Assembly (NCBI RefSeq): GCF_002242805.1
Contig: NZ_MCGQ01000010.1
Location: 194,726-258,725, forward strand
Reading direction: 5' to 3'
Length of the DNA: 64,000 nt
Origin: Streptomyces diastatochromogenes
Lineage (GTDB): Bacteria; Actinomycetota; Actinomycetes; Streptomycetales; Streptomycetaceae
Below, one piece after another: positions 1-8,925 of the stretch. The position numbers and the translations under genes were made by a program. A model generated the notes under the pieces. The model did not search any database and was not told the DNA's origin. It saw nothing but the letters and a program-made list of their open reading frames with translations. Position 1 is the stretch's first letter. Each line of letters opens with the position of its first letter.

Positions 1-2545
1 ATTCGAGATCCCGGGCCGCCGGGTGGCCGAGGAAGCCGAGCGCGGTGCCGCCGATGACGCGCCGGGTGCGCAGGAAGCCCGCGATCAGGTTCTGGTCGGT
101 GCCGATTCGCTGCAGCCATTCGCCCTGGAGGCGCAGCAGGTGCATCAGTTCCCTGCCGGTCCCGGCCGGGCCGAGGAGCGCCTCGACCACGTCGCGGGCG
201 TCTGCGGCGCTCATTTCCTCGCGGAGGGTGAGTTCGCCGTCGAGCATGGTCTGCACTTCGGCGAACAGCTCTGCCCGCTGTTCGAGGAGCTGTTCTCGAC
301 GGGCTCGGGTGGTGACGACTTCCTCGCCGAGCTCTCTGGCGGAGGTGGTGCGCTCAGGCACAGGCTGGTTCGCCAGCTCGTCGAGGCGGGCCGTCACATG
401 GGCGAGGTCGGCGGCCACGGCGGCGAGTTCTTCCAGCACCAGGGCCGCTTTGAGGTGGCTGGGCTGCTGGCCGCTGTTGGCGGCCACGCTCTCCAGATGC
501 CGTTCTGCGCGCGTCCGGACACCCTGGGTCCACTTCTTGACTTGCCGGTCGAGCAGCAGCGGCTGTGCGCTTTCAGCGACGCGTGGATCGTCGACGCGGC
601 CGAGGCGGACGAGTTCGGTGATGCCTGCGTCTTCAAGGCGCTTGAGGGCATTGTCGATGGCGATGTGGGTCTGGCTGACGATGAGGATGCGGGCGGTGGG
701 ATGCCGGCTGAGGGTCTGCTCGACGATCTCAGCGATCACGGTCGTCTTGCCAGTGCCGGGTGGTCCCTCGACGAGCAGTAGGTCCTGGGTGCCCAGGGCG
801 TGGGCGACGACGTCCCGTTTGCTCTGGTCGAGGTCGGCGCGGACCCAGGTGGTGACTTCGGTGGGCGGGCCGACCTCAAGGACTCCGGGGTTATCGATGA
901 TCTGCCGCAGGTCGAGATTTGCGGTCTGGCCGGCGGCGACCGCGGTAAGTGCGTCGCGCTGCCGGTTGATCGCGTTCTGGCTGGGTCCGAGGAAGGGGAG
1001 CAGTACCCCCCGGGCGGGCAGGACGGCCTGGGGACGCGTCATTCGCAGGACGACGGTGTCGTCAGTGCGGTTGGTGATCTCGCCACGGTCGATGGGCCGA
1101 CTGTAGGGGTACTCCGCGACGGACCACTCTTCACCGATTTCGGCGGTAGTGTCGGGCGCGGCGAGATGGAAGACTCGGGTGCGGCCGCCGCCTTCCAGCC
1201 GTTCGTACTGGATCGGCTGCCGCCCGTTGGCCGCCGCTTCCTCACGGGCTTCCAGGACGCGGCGCCAGCCGTCGAACAGGTCGCCGAGCTGCTGGCGCTT
1301 ACCCTCCTTGGCCTGTGTCTCGCGTGCGTCAAGTTCTTCGTTGAGGCTGTCCAGCAGCAGGTTGAGGCCGTCGTACGCCGGGTCCTCGCCCGGATCGTTG
1401 AACGTCCAGGTGAGGATGGGGCCGAGTTTGAGGGCGGACGCACGGCGCTTGGCCATCCATTCCTCTGCTCGTTCCTCGGCCGAAACGATGACGCATCGGT
1501 CGCTTTGATCCTCGTCGTTGACCAGGCGCAGGAACAGACTCTGGCCGAACACCCGCACCGTGCCGGTGTCGACTTCGTCGCTCTGCGCGTTGTAGCCGTA
1601 GTCGACATGAACCGTGCCGGAGATGTCCGCGAGCACCGTGTTCTTCACCGCATCCCAGTCGATCTCTTCTCCGGCCGGGGTGGTGCTCAAGCTTTCGGCC
1701 GCGCGACGGGTCATCTTCAGCCAGAGCGCGTTGCGTTGGCGAGCATCACGGTTTTCGCAGACCCGTTCGGCCTCCAGGAGCCGGTGTTCGAGGACGATAG
1801 CGTTGGCTGGCCGCTTCTTCGGGTCAAGGTCGATGCAGGTTCTGAGGACGTTGCGGATCTCGGTGTCGAGTTCCAGACCGTCGAGTACCGTCGCCAGATC
1901 GTGGTAGTCACGTGCCTGGCTGCGGGAGAGGACCTGAATGGCCAGGACCGCGTAGGCGTACACGTCACGGACGTACGGGACTGCCTCGCTCTGCTCGGGC
2001 GGCGAGTACAGAGCGGATCGGAAGTCCGCGACCGTCTCGTCGGTCACGGCTGCGGCCTTGGACAAGATCTTGGCGATCCCGAAGTCGGCGAGCTTGACCG
2101 TGCCGTCGCCGGTCAGCAGGACATTTCCCGGTTTCAGATCACGGTGCTCGATCTCCTTCTCGTGGGCATACGCGAGGGCGGAAGCCAACGGTCCGCCTAT
2201 GCGTGTGAAGTAGGCCGGCCAGTCAAGGGGACGGCCATCTGCCATCTCGTCCTTGAGGCTGCGGTCAATCCACTCCAGGGCGATGAAGTACCGCTCCAGC
2301 CCTTGATCCCAGCCAGAGTCGAGCATCCGCACGATATGGGGGTGGTTCAGTGCCTTGAGCGCCGAGGTCTCCCGCTCCAGGAAGATCCGGGTGATCGCGT
2401 CGTCCTCCCGCTGCTTGAGCAGCTTCACGGCGACGTGGTCACCGCCAGCGCTCTTGATGTCCACGGCCTTGCGGACCTCGGACAACCCCCCCGGGCGGGC
2501 CTCCTGAGGGAGCAACAGAAACCGGCCGTTAATCGTCGTCCCCAC
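1..2545 (-). CDS. Ser/Thr protein kinase fused to SF1-type DNA/RNA helicase (3' end outside window)
   Basis: The first 848 residues are visible and the gene runs off the left edge. An N-terminal Hanks-type kinase spans about residues 5-270. It has a degenerate glycine loop (PGGLSEV), the ATP lysine in HVAVKLLK, the catalytic loop HRDLKPGN (His134, Asp136) and DFG in LADFGIAK. A linker of about 290 residues follows, then a P-loop GPPGTGKTT (594-602) with LLLVE before it and an IVSQTHIAIDNAL motif after it, typical of DNA2/UPF1-like SF1 helicases. A long charged, probably helical stretch continues to the edge. The start is GTG at 2545 with AAGGAG six bases upstream. The kinase could regulate the helicase or phosphorylate partners; this is inference. 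Such fusions occur in actinobacterial accessory regions. The gene is flanked upstream by a hairpin repeat rather than an operon partner. Confidence 0.85.
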   Translation of the reverse strand, partial: MGTTINGRFLLLPQEARPGGLSEVRKAVDIKSAGGDHVAVKLLKQREDDAITRIFLERETSALKALNHPHIVRMLDSGWDQGLERYFIALEWIDRSLKDEMADGRPLDWPAYFTRIGGPLASALAYAHEKEIEHRDLKPGNVLLTGDGTVKLADFGIAKILSKAAAVTDETVADFRSALYSPPEQSEAVPYVRDVYAYAVLAIQVLSRSQARDYHDLATVLDGLELDTEIRNVLRTCIDLDPKKRPANAIVLEHRLLEAERVCENRDARQRNALWLKMTRRAAESLSTTPAGEEIDWDAVKNTVLADISGTVHVDYGYNAQSDEVDTGTVRVFGQSLFLRLVNDEDQSDRCVIVSAEERAEEWMAKRRASALKLGPILTWTFNDPGEDPAYDGLNLLLDSLNEELDARETQAKEGKRQQLGDLFDGWRRVLEAREEAAANGRQPIQYERLEGGGRTRVFHLAAPDTTAEIGEEWSVAEYPYSRPIDRGEITNRTDDTVVLRMTRPQAVLPARGVLLPFLGPSQNAINRQRDALTAVAAGQTANLDLRQIIDNPGVLEVGPPTEVTTWVRADLDQSKRDVVAHALGTQDLLLVEGPPGTGKTTVIAEIVEQTLSRHPTARILIVSQTHIAIDNALKRLEDAGITELVRLGRVDDPRVAESAQPLLLDRQVKKWTQGVRTRAERHLESVAANSGQQPSHLKAALVLEELAAVAADLAHVTARLDELANQPVPERTTSARELGEEVVTTRARREQLLEQRAELFAEVQTMLDGELTLREEMSAADARDVVEALLGPAGTGRELMHLLRLQGEWLQRIGTDQNLIAGFLRTRRVIGGTALGFLGHPAARDLE

Positions 2546-2972
2546 CCACTGCTCCTTGCTCCCCCGACTGCCGCGCAGTCCACCCAAGCGGCCATCTTGC
2601 CAGCGGCTTTCCCATCGGATCAGCAGTTTGCCCAGGGCGATACGGACTTGGCGAGTAATGGTCCCTTCGGAGTGGCTCTGCGAGAGGACGCCCCCCTTGA
2701 CCCAAGCAGCGAGGCGTGATCGGAGTCGGCCCCTCGACCACGGTAGAACGCGTTGGGTGCTTGAGTGATGCGTGAGCGGACGATGCAGCGGCGGCGGCGA
2801 GGGATCGGATCGAAGGTCACATCGAACCTGACCTGACGAGGTGGTTCCGGACACCGAAGAAGCGTCCGGAACCACCCATCAAGATCATGCCCCTTCTGGC
2901 TACCTTTTTTCTCCTGACCAAGCCCACAGACCTTGACCGAACAGATAGAAACACCCTCCGCGGCGACTGGTC
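2546..2972. other. Intergenic region with repeat and hairpin
   Basis: No convincing gene is seen in these 427 bases. The region contains the ribosome binding site of the kinase-helicase gene, a stretch starting at 2772 that recurs in degenerate form near 9261, and a perfect 13-bp hairpin. The hairpin is described in its own entry. Confidence 0.6.
2840..2876. repeat. Hairpin repeat, copy 1
   Basis: The arms GGTGGTTCCGGAC (2840-2852) and GTCCGGAACCACC (2864-2876) are perfectly complementary around an 11-nt loop. A copy with the same arms and a loop differing only at its end lies at 9329-9365 in the same orientation. It may end transcription of the gene at 2973-4073. The conserved loop and the similar bases before it (GTGAGCGGACG at 2772 and 9261) suggest a mobile or boundary repeat rather than a chance terminator. 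Confidence 0.75.
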
Positions 2973-4073
2973 TTAGGGCCTAGCGGACTGGATTGCCTCC
3001 TGCAGGTTGCTCACGGCCCGCTCAGCGTGCGCGCGGACGCTGTCCCAGGCAGCGGTGAAGTCGCGGACCGGGAAGCCCAGCCCAAGCGCGTGGTGGGCGG
3101 CGGCGAGTTCCGGCCGCGGCTTGGGGTGGACGGCGGAGTTGCGGATGACACGGATCTGGTCCAGGAGCTGCACGGCTTGGTGGACCGCGTTGCGGTCGAG
3201 CGCGGGTAGCTCGTCGGCGAGATGTTCCTCTAGTCGCAGCAGGCCCGAGCCTGGACTGCGGCCGGGCACTTTGAAGTCGCGCAGGATGTCGGTCAGGACG
3301 ACCAGCCCGGAGTTGTAGGCCGCTTCGTCGTCGACGTCCAAGGCGAGGAGGCTGGATCGGTCCATGGGCGGCGGGACAACCAGGGCTTCGCCGAAGACCA
3401 GCTCGTAGGTGACGTCGAGGAAGTTCAGCGCGCGCAACAAGGAGCGCGGCTCGGTGAAGGACAGCGCCTCCGGCGGCGCAGGCGGCGACAGGTGGGCGGC
3501 GATATCGGCGAGGTAGTGGTCGAGGGTGTCGCAGTCGGCGGATGGCAGCGCGCCGATTCGGCCCGTGAGGGATGTCTTGTTGAAGCGCATGCCCGGCCAC
3601 TCTCGGTCGGCGATCTGCGCCATGCGCTCCAGCAGGGGACTGGTGCCGTCGATCTCCTTCAGGACTTCGCCGAGGTTCACGTCGATATCGGGCAGGTCGA
3701 AGGGGCTGTCGAGGATCCTGTCCTGCTCCCGGGTCATCTGCTGCATATACGCCAGCAGGCCACGGGCAAGATCGCGGGCCATCTGATCATGCTGCAGGTG
3801 GTAGAGCCCCGCCATGGTCAGGTACACCGGCCCGTCGGACTGCGGGGTGAAGCCGTGCCCCCACCACCCGACGGCCCGGTAGCCGTTTGAGACCTGATCG
3901 TGGCCAATCACGGGGAAGCTGTAGAGGACCTTCGCGGCGTCGTGGCCGTGCTTTCGCATGCGGTAAGCGACGTGGAAAAAGTTCGGGAAGCGCTCGTGTT
4001 CGACGAACGTCGTCCACACGATGTCGAGGAGGAGCCGTTGCTCCTCGGTGAGCGGGTCTGTCAGGGCGGTCAT
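2973..4073 (-). CDS. Accessory protein with C-terminal HEPN-like RNxxxH motif
   Basis: The protein has 366 residues and no family is recognised with certainty. The start is ATG at 4073 with GGAG nine bases upstream; an in-frame start at 4187 lacks a ribosome site and would overlap the divergent promoter. The N-terminal part (residues 5-150) is aromatic-rich with repeated histidines. The C-terminal 100 residues are helical, with the motif RNSAVH (Arg311, His316) in a helix pair. That fits the Rx4-6H signature of HEPN RNases and of abortive-infection C-terminal domains. No signal peptide or membrane segment is seen. The gene is divergent from the nuclease-like gene at 4302. A toxin or RNase role is inference from the motif and context only. 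Confidence 0.7.
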   Translation of the reverse strand: MTALTDPLTEEQRLLLDIVWTTFVEHERFPNFFHVAYRMRKHGHDAAKVLYSFPVIGHDQVSNGYRAVGWWGHGFTPQSDGPVYLTMAGLYHLQHDQMARDLARGLLAYMQQMTREQDRILDSPFDLPDIDVNLGEVLKEIDGTSPLLERMAQIADREWPGMRFNKTSLTGRIGALPSADCDTLDHYLADIAAHLSPPAPPEALSFTEPRSLLRALNFLDVTYELVFGEALVVPPPMDRSSLLALDVDDEAAYNSGLVVLTDILRDFKVPGRSPGSGLLRLEEHLADELPALDRNAVHQAVQLLDQIRVIRNSAVHPKPRPELAAAHHALGLGFPVRDFTAAWDSVRAHAERAVSNLQEAIQSARP

Positions 4074-4301
4074 GGCGTCTATCTCCAGGTGGGCAACGGA
4101 CCAGGATAGAGGTGCCGCCAGCTGGGGCATATCGTGTTTCGGGTCCGTGGGCACCGGCCTTGCTCGGCGTGCCTGGGACGCCCGCACGACCGCCCTGCAG
4201 GGCGGCCCTCATCTTCATGCCGGGCCGGAAAGCTGCCGAGTGACACGTACTACGAGAAAAGGGTAGGTGTCGGCGGCCGTGCGTTGCGTCTAATAGAGGG
4301 C

Positions 4302-5609
4302 GTGACTGATCAGGCTTCTCCCGCGCTGTGGCGGTTCATCCAGGACGACGACCCCGACGCGTTCACGCTCATTGTGGAAACCGCGAACGGGCAGTACGTG
4401 CGGCGCATACGTCCAGCGCTACCGCTGCCGTCCGGCGTGGAGCATGGCCCGGGTGCCGAGGTGGCGGCACACACCGCTGCCGCCACCTGGGGTCTGCCCG
4501 ATTTCGTCTTCCAGTCCGCCTACGTCAGCAAGGGCTCCGGTCGACGCGAGCTCGGCGACAGGCTGTTGCTCGCCGGAGGGCGTGGCGCGGTGATCCAGGT
4601 CAAGGCGCGCACGATCCAGCCCAAGGACGCGGACAGCGAGGTGGCCTGGATCCAGAAGGTGGCGACCAAGGCTGTACGTCAGGCCAAGGGCACCGTGCGT
4701 CAGTTGCGGATGCTGCCCGCAGACATGGCCAACGGCCGCGATCGCACGCTGTCTGTCGACGGCAATGCCTACGAGTGGATCGGGGTGTTCCTGCTGGATC
4801 ACGAGCAAGTACCCGAGGGCACGATCTGCTCGCTGGAGCCGATCGGTATCCCCACGATCGCCCTGACACGGAGGGACTGGGACTTCCTCTTCGACCAGCT
4901 GCGCTCTACCACCGCTGTCCTCGACTACCTCTTCCGCGCCGCCGTCGAGCCTCCTGTAGCCCTGGGCGAAGAGCCCGTGCGGTACTACGAGTTCGCCGCG
5001 GCCGACGCCGAGGCACCCCCCGGCCCCCTCAACCCAGATGTCGCCGGACTCGGCGGGAGCCACTTCTCCACCCCCTTGCTCCCGCAGGCTCCGGTGGGGT
5101 CAGATCATGCTCACCGGGTTATGCGAATCATCATGGAGGACGTCGCCACCAGCGCCATCCGCTCACAGATGAGTGAGCCCAACCAGCAGCTCCTCCTCTC
5201 CGACCTGGACAAGCTGCCGGTCGGAGCGCGCGCTGAGTGGGGACAACTGCTGCTGGACATGCTGGCCGACGTGCGTGAGGTGCCCGCTGACGAATCCAAG
5301 TGGCGCTGGCGCCGTTCCATCGACCCGTCCGGCACCCGCCAGCTCATCTTCGGATGTGCCACGCGCTTCGGTCCCGAGGTGGAAGCCGCCTTCCAGTCGT
5401 ACGTACTGCTGCGCCACCACCAACTCCACCAGCAGACCGGCCTGGCCGAACAGAGCTCCACCCTCGGCGTGCTGCTTACCCCGCGCACCGATGGCAGCCG
5501 GCCATGGGACACCACCTTGCTGCGCACCGAGGGCGACAATGAACTGAGCTCCGAGGAAGTGGAGCGATACACCGAGCTCTGGAATCCCCAGCCCGCCGAA
5601 GCTTCCTGA
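4302..5609 (+). CDS. Protein with PD-(D/E)xK-like nuclease core
   Basis: This 435-residue protein has no certain family assignment. Around residues 70-105 it shows FVFQSAYV, then RELGDRLLL, then GAVIQVKAR. The spacing of Glu83, Asp86, Gln99 and Lys101 resembles the D-x(n)-QxK variant of the restriction-endonuclease fold seen in Mrr-like enzymes. The rest (110-435) is mixed alpha/beta and unassigned. The start is GTG at 4302, preceded closely by GAGGG; longer in-frame extension to 4134 would cover the divergent promoter and reads as low-complexity Arg/Pro/Ser. It is divergent from the HEPN-motif gene, with about 228 bases between starts, so the two may share control. Nuclease activity is inferred from motif spacing. 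Confidence 0.7.
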   Translation: MTDQASPALWRFIQDDDPDAFTLIVETANGQYVRRIRPALPLPSGVEHGPGAEVAAHTAAATWGLPDFVFQSAYVSKGSGRRELGDRLLLAGGRGAVIQVKARTIQPKDADSEVAWIQKVATKAVRQAKGTVRQLRMLPADMANGRDRTLSVDGNAYEWIGVFLLDHEQVPEGTICSLEPIGIPTIALTRRDWDFLFDQLRSTTAVLDYLFRAAVEPPVALGEEPVRYYEFAAADAEAPPGPLNPDVAGLGGSHFSTPLLPQAPVGSDHAHRVMRIIMEDVATSAIRSQMSEPNQQLLLSDLDKLPVGARAEWGQLLLDMLADVREVPADESKWRWRRSIDPSGTRQLIFGCATRFGPEVEAAFQSYVLLRHHQLHQQTGLAEQSSTLGVLLTPRTDGSRPWDTTLLRTEGDNELSSEEVERYTELWNPQPAEAS

Positions 5610-5961
5610 GCGCGGTCTTCGCCGTTTAGCTGATGGCAAGGATGCGGTGCTCGATGATCACGAAGTCCCGCTAACGGTCGTGATGGTGCCTGATGCGTTC
5701 GCGCGTGTTGATGACCGGGGAAGTCGCCGCGCTCGTGCAGCGCGAGGTTGCCGGCGGCGCCGTACATGGAGAACTCGACAACACCGGTGTTCCGCAGTGG
5801 TCGGAGACCGTGGTGGCGGCGACCTCGCCGAGCTGCCGCGCGTTGGGCTGCAGGAGCCAGTTCCTGGTGTCCGTGTACAGACCACGGGTGACTCCCGCGT
5901 GGTCTTCGACGAGTTGAGGGAGATGGGTATGCGCTCATCTCCTGCGGCAGAACGAGGCTGA
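5610..5961. other. Gene-poor interval
   Basis: These 352 bases hold no coding frame I can support. On the minus strand, pieces of protein-like sequence appear in two alternating frames, which might be a frameshifted gene remnant. No family is recognisable. The convergent genes at 4302 and 5962 end on either side. Confidence 0.4.
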
Positions 5962-6756
5962 TCAGTCGTTACGCATCGGCGGACTTGCGATTGAGTTCCG
6001 CACGGTGCGAACGAATACCGCCCTATTCTCTTCGGTCACCTGAATGTTGCGTTTAAAGCCCTCCAGGAAGCGCGCTCCTTCGTTGTTTATTTCGTCCCCT
6101 AGTTCCCCGAATGCGGTCATCCTGCTGAGCCACTCTTCCCCCTCTCCCATGGAGTGCTCCGCATTTTCAAGAATCCGCTCCAGATCCTCTATGGAATAGC
6201 GTTCCTGCAAGGTCTCTAGGTCGCCAGCGTGGGCGAGTACCTGATTCAGCTGCTCAAATTTGAGATCTGGCGAGAGTTCGCGGATATGTCTTTCCTGCTC
6301 CCGTAGGCGTGCGATAGCTGCCTCGATGTATTGGCCGAACTTTTCTTCTCTCTCGATATTCTCCATGGTTGCGTCAGAGATCGCCTGAGAGGCTTGAGCG
6401 ACTTCTTCAGGGCCAAGAATAGATATGCGACGCGCACGTTCCAGCATGCGAGTGGCAGCTTGATGCAGTTCTGTACGATAGGACCTATGTTGGCCCTCCT
6501 CTGCTGGACGGGCCAGCTCCTTTCGCCTGCGGGTGCACTCGTCCCAAGCGTCGAGGAATCCCTCGCAGGCGGAAAGACGTTGTTGCCGTAGCCAATGGGC
6601 GTGTTCGTTCGCAGCCTGGTCGTGTGCCTGTCCACGCACAGCATCAGCGCTCTTGTCTGCTCCGGCCTTGGTGGCCCATGCCGTGAAAGCAGCTCCCAGT
6701 ATCGAGCCGAGAAGCCCGCAACCTGCCGCTATCAGTGCGACGACTCCCTCATCCAC
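5962..6756 (-). CDS. Membrane-anchored coiled-coil protein, unknown function
   Basis: The 264-residue protein has one N-terminal hydrophobic helix (about residues 5-28, rich in Gly, Ala, Leu and Ile). A long charged, mostly helical cytosolic part full of Glu, Arg and Gln follows, probably coiled coil. There is no signal-peptidase site, so it is likely a single-pass anchored protein. The start is GTG at 6756 and no strong ribosome site is seen. Base composition is clearly AT-richer than the core genes, consistent with acquisition. No enzymatic motif is visible. It lies between two nuclease-like genes in the island, so a sensor or membrane effector role is possible but speculative. Confidence 0.7.
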   Translation of the reverse strand: MDEGVVALIAAGCGLLGSILGAAFTAWATKAGADKSADAVRGQAHDQAANEHAHWLRQQRLSACEGFLDAWDECTRRRKELARPAEEGQHRSYRTELHQAATRMLERARRISILGPEEVAQASQAISDATMENIEREEKFGQYIEAAIARLREQERHIRELSPDLKFEQLNQVLAHAGDLETLQERYSIEDLERILENAEHSMGEGEEWLSRMTAFGELGDEINNEGARFLEGFKRNIQVTEENRAVFVRTVRNSIASPPMRND

Positions 6757-7194
6757 AAGAGGCCATGATGCACGAGGAGTTGGTGCCGTAGTAGTGGACA
6801 GCGAAGTTTACGAGCCGAACAGTGCCTGGGTCGCGCCGAGCAGCGAGGTCAGCCTGCTGAGGGCGCACAACAGAACTTTGCAGTGGGGCAGTTGGGGGGT
6901 GCGAGGTAGGGCATACAGGAGGAGATGCGACCTGTAGCGACGCATTGGGAACGGTGGCCCCTGTCTTGGTATAGATGCGGTCGGCACCTACGACGGTGAG
7001 CAGTAGCCGGCCGACAAGTCCGCGATCCCACGTGAAGTGCAGGAGCATGCTGCCGTCTGGCAGATCGCCCGGGCGCCCACAGGGCAGCCGGTTACTGGGC
7101 TGTGAAGACACCCTTGCTCGGTATGACGAGGGGACCTGCTCTGGTCCCCGGGCACTCTACATACGTGGGGCATCCGCCCGTTTGCGTCGAGCTC
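6757..7194. other. Gene-poor interval with terminator-like hairpin
   Basis: These 438 bases hold no supported coding region. At 7130-7149 there is a hairpin with arms GGGGACC and GGTCCCC around a 6-nt loop. It lies 46 bases past the stop codon of the gene at 7195-8376 and could end its transcript. The remainder shows nothing recognisable. Confidence 0.5.
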
Positions 7195-8376
7195 TCAGCT
7201 TTCGGCGCTTGGCCGACGCCGGGGGAAAGCATCTCCGATCGGCCAATCCTCAGACAGACCAAGAGACGTGCGGATGGGGCGAGCCGCTGACTGACGTTCG
7301 ACGTGAATATCAACCAATTGCACTGTTTCCCAGGTGGGGAGAACGGGGGCCGGGAGCGAGTCAGGTGCGGGGCTTTGCCAGAGGACTGGGGCCTTCTTCG
7401 CCCATGTCCAAGGTGCCGGATTGTCGACGGTCAGTACGCCGCTGACCCGGCTATGGGTCTGATCTTGCGCAGCAGTCCAGTAGCCGTCGGCATTGCGACC
7501 GAAGGTCGATCCGGTGTGGTGGGCGTACTCGACCGAGGTCCCGTACAACGCGCTTTCGGTGTCCTCATCCTCGGGAAAGACCGCTGAATTGCCAACCGCC
7601 ACGATGAATGGCAGCCCCAATTCGCCGTACTTCCTGCCCTTCTTTCTCACGGCTTTGAGTACCCGATCTGAGTCATCGGCGACCCACACCGAGGGATGGA
7701 AGCCGATTGTCCTGCTCGTCGGATCGCCTCGCCTGCCGGGGCTGCGGGGGATCGCCTCGAAGCTGAGGCGCCAACCTGCCTCCTGCCAGGTATGCCTGGG
7801 TAGCGGCACCTTCTGCTCATACTCGGCAGTGACCTGGTCGGGGTCCAAGCTTGCCAGCCATCGTGTCAACTCGTTCTTCAACCGCCGTTGCTGCGGTGTG
7901 GTCGAGCCAACGCTGTCAACCTTGTACGCCACGTAGAAGTTTGGGCTCGGAACGCGGTCAATCACGTCCACCACCTGAGGCGGGAGCGAGCGGCTCCCGG
8001 TTGCGTCCAGATTCTCGGCCGTCCAGATCGCCTCGACAACGAATTGCTGGTCGCCACGGGTGACCAGGAAGTCTGGGTACTTTCCCCCTGTGCCTATTTG
8101 CTGCTCGATCTCCACGGTGCAACCGGATCCGCGCAGCATCTCGTGCACGTACAGCTCCCACAGCGCGGAGAAGACGTTCGCGTCGGAATTGCGATCGCGT
8201 AGCCGACTGCGCAGGCCGGGCTGAGCATCGGGGGGCAGGTGTGACCACCACTCGTTGATCACATCTCGAACCTGGTCCCAGAACGGACCGGCGATCCGTT
8301 CGAAGAATTCGGCATCCGACTCCGATGCTCGCTTCGGTGTCACATCTGTCCGATGTCGGCTTATGTACACGCCCAT
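7195..8376 (-). CDS. Accessory protein with restriction-endonuclease-like segment
   Basis: The 393-residue protein is of unrecognised family. Residues 70-118 look like a PD-(D/E)xK core: an initial helix with Glu74 and Glu79 (WELYVHEML), a beta hairpin, KYPDFLVT with Asp102, then QFVVEAIW with Glu115. The usual lysine two residues after the glutamate is replaced by Ile117, so the site may be degenerate or use another lysine. The rest includes a basic stretch around residue 250 (KKGRKYGELGLPFIVAVGNS). ATG at 8376 has no ribosome site. A TATGAT box lies exactly 8 bases upstream, so the mRNA is probably leaderless. Codon use is less GC-biased than in the core genes. Nuclease function is inference. 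Confidence 0.72.
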   Translation of the reverse strand: MGVYISRHRTDVTPKRASESDAEFFERIAGPFWDQVRDVINEWWSHLPPDAQPGLRSRLRDRNSDANVFSALWELYVHEMLRGSGCTVEIEQQIGTGGKYPDFLVTRGDQQFVVEAIWTAENLDATGSRSLPPQVVDVIDRVPSPNFYVAYKVDSVGSTTPQQRRLKNELTRWLASLDPDQVTAEYEQKVPLPRHTWQEAGWRLSFEAIPRSPGRRGDPTSRTIGFHPSVWVADDSDRVLKAVRKKGRKYGELGLPFIVAVGNSAVFPEDEDTESALYGTSVEYAHHTGSTFGRNADGYWTAAQDQTHSRVSGVLTVDNPAPWTWAKKAPVLWQSPAPDSLPAPVLPTWETVQLVDIHVERQSAARPIRTSLGLSEDWPIGDAFPRRRPSAES

Positions 8377-8384
8377 GACGAACG

Positions 8385-8390
8385 ATCATA
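8385..8390 (-). promoter_or_regulatory. -10 box of a leaderless transcript
   Basis: On the minus strand TATGAT lies 8 bases before the ATG at 8376. This is the usual distance from a -10 hexamer to a transcription start that coincides with the start codon. No good -35 box is seen 17-18 bases further upstream. Confidence 0.5.
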
Positions 8391-8709
8391 GATTGCTCCG
8401 TGCGCTGCTCCCACGGGTTTTCTGGAGCGTCCCGGCGACGCTTGGGTTGAGTCCGAGCTGTCGCCGTCGTCCGCACGCCCTTGATGATCGTGCGCCGTCA
8501 CTCGCTGCCGACGGAGACGCGGAGCAAATGATCAGCAGTGCCCGTTCAGAACTGACCAGCACCTGCGGCTGTTCCGAAACGGAACGCCGCGCCCTTTCGT
8601 CACCAGGCCGGCCGCAGAGATTCAGCTCGGCGGTGACAGCGGTCTCGGCTGCTGAGCGCCCTGGGACTGGCGCCGTCCGCCCGCCGCCCAGGCGGTGCGA
8701 GGGCAGAGG
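8391..8709. other. Gene-poor interval
   Basis: About 320 bases separate the promoter of the nuclease-like gene from the small gene at 8710. No coding frame with convincing codon use, RNA gene or repeat is seen on either strand. Confidence 0.4.
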
Positions 8710-8874
8710 TCAGCCCTGGTCTTCCTCCTGATCGTCCCGCAAGGCGTCGCGCACGGAGCGCCAGGCGCGGATTGCGTTACCGATGTCCATCAACAGCCCT
8801 CGAAGTTGGCGAATGAGAACCCGCGCAGCACAAATGGCAGTAGCTACTTCGAATTCCACCGCGAGCCCGCTCAT
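8710..8874 (-). CDS. Small hypothetical protein (54 residues)
   Basis: This short frame encodes 54 residues rich in Ala, Leu, Arg and acidic residues: a helical middle (residues 10-45) and an acidic end DDQEEDQG. The ATG is preceded by a purine-rich ribosome site (GAGGTGGGGAG, about 6 bases away). A palindrome (TGTACCC-4-GGGTACA, 8926-8943) lies about 50 bases upstream, where an operator would be expected. No family is recognised; the size resembles small helical partners of regulators or toxins. Confidence 0.5.
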   Translation of the reverse strand: MSGLAVEFEVATAICAARVLIRQLRGLLMDIGNAIRAWRSVRDALRDDQEEDQG

Positions 8875-8925
8875 CGGCTGCTCCCCACCTCGGGCACCAG
8901 CCTCTCCGTCTCACACCGCGAAGTC

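Noticed and set aside
800..2719. Long plus-strand reading frame opposite the kinase-helicase gene
   Set aside because: Its codon bias is a mirror of the antisense gene, whose kinase and helicase motifs are intact; high-GC DNA gives such long opposite frames by chance.
5658..5938. Possible frameshifted gene on the minus strand after the nuclease-like gene
   Set aside because: Protein-like pieces in two frames could be joined only by assumed frameshifts, and no family is recognisable.
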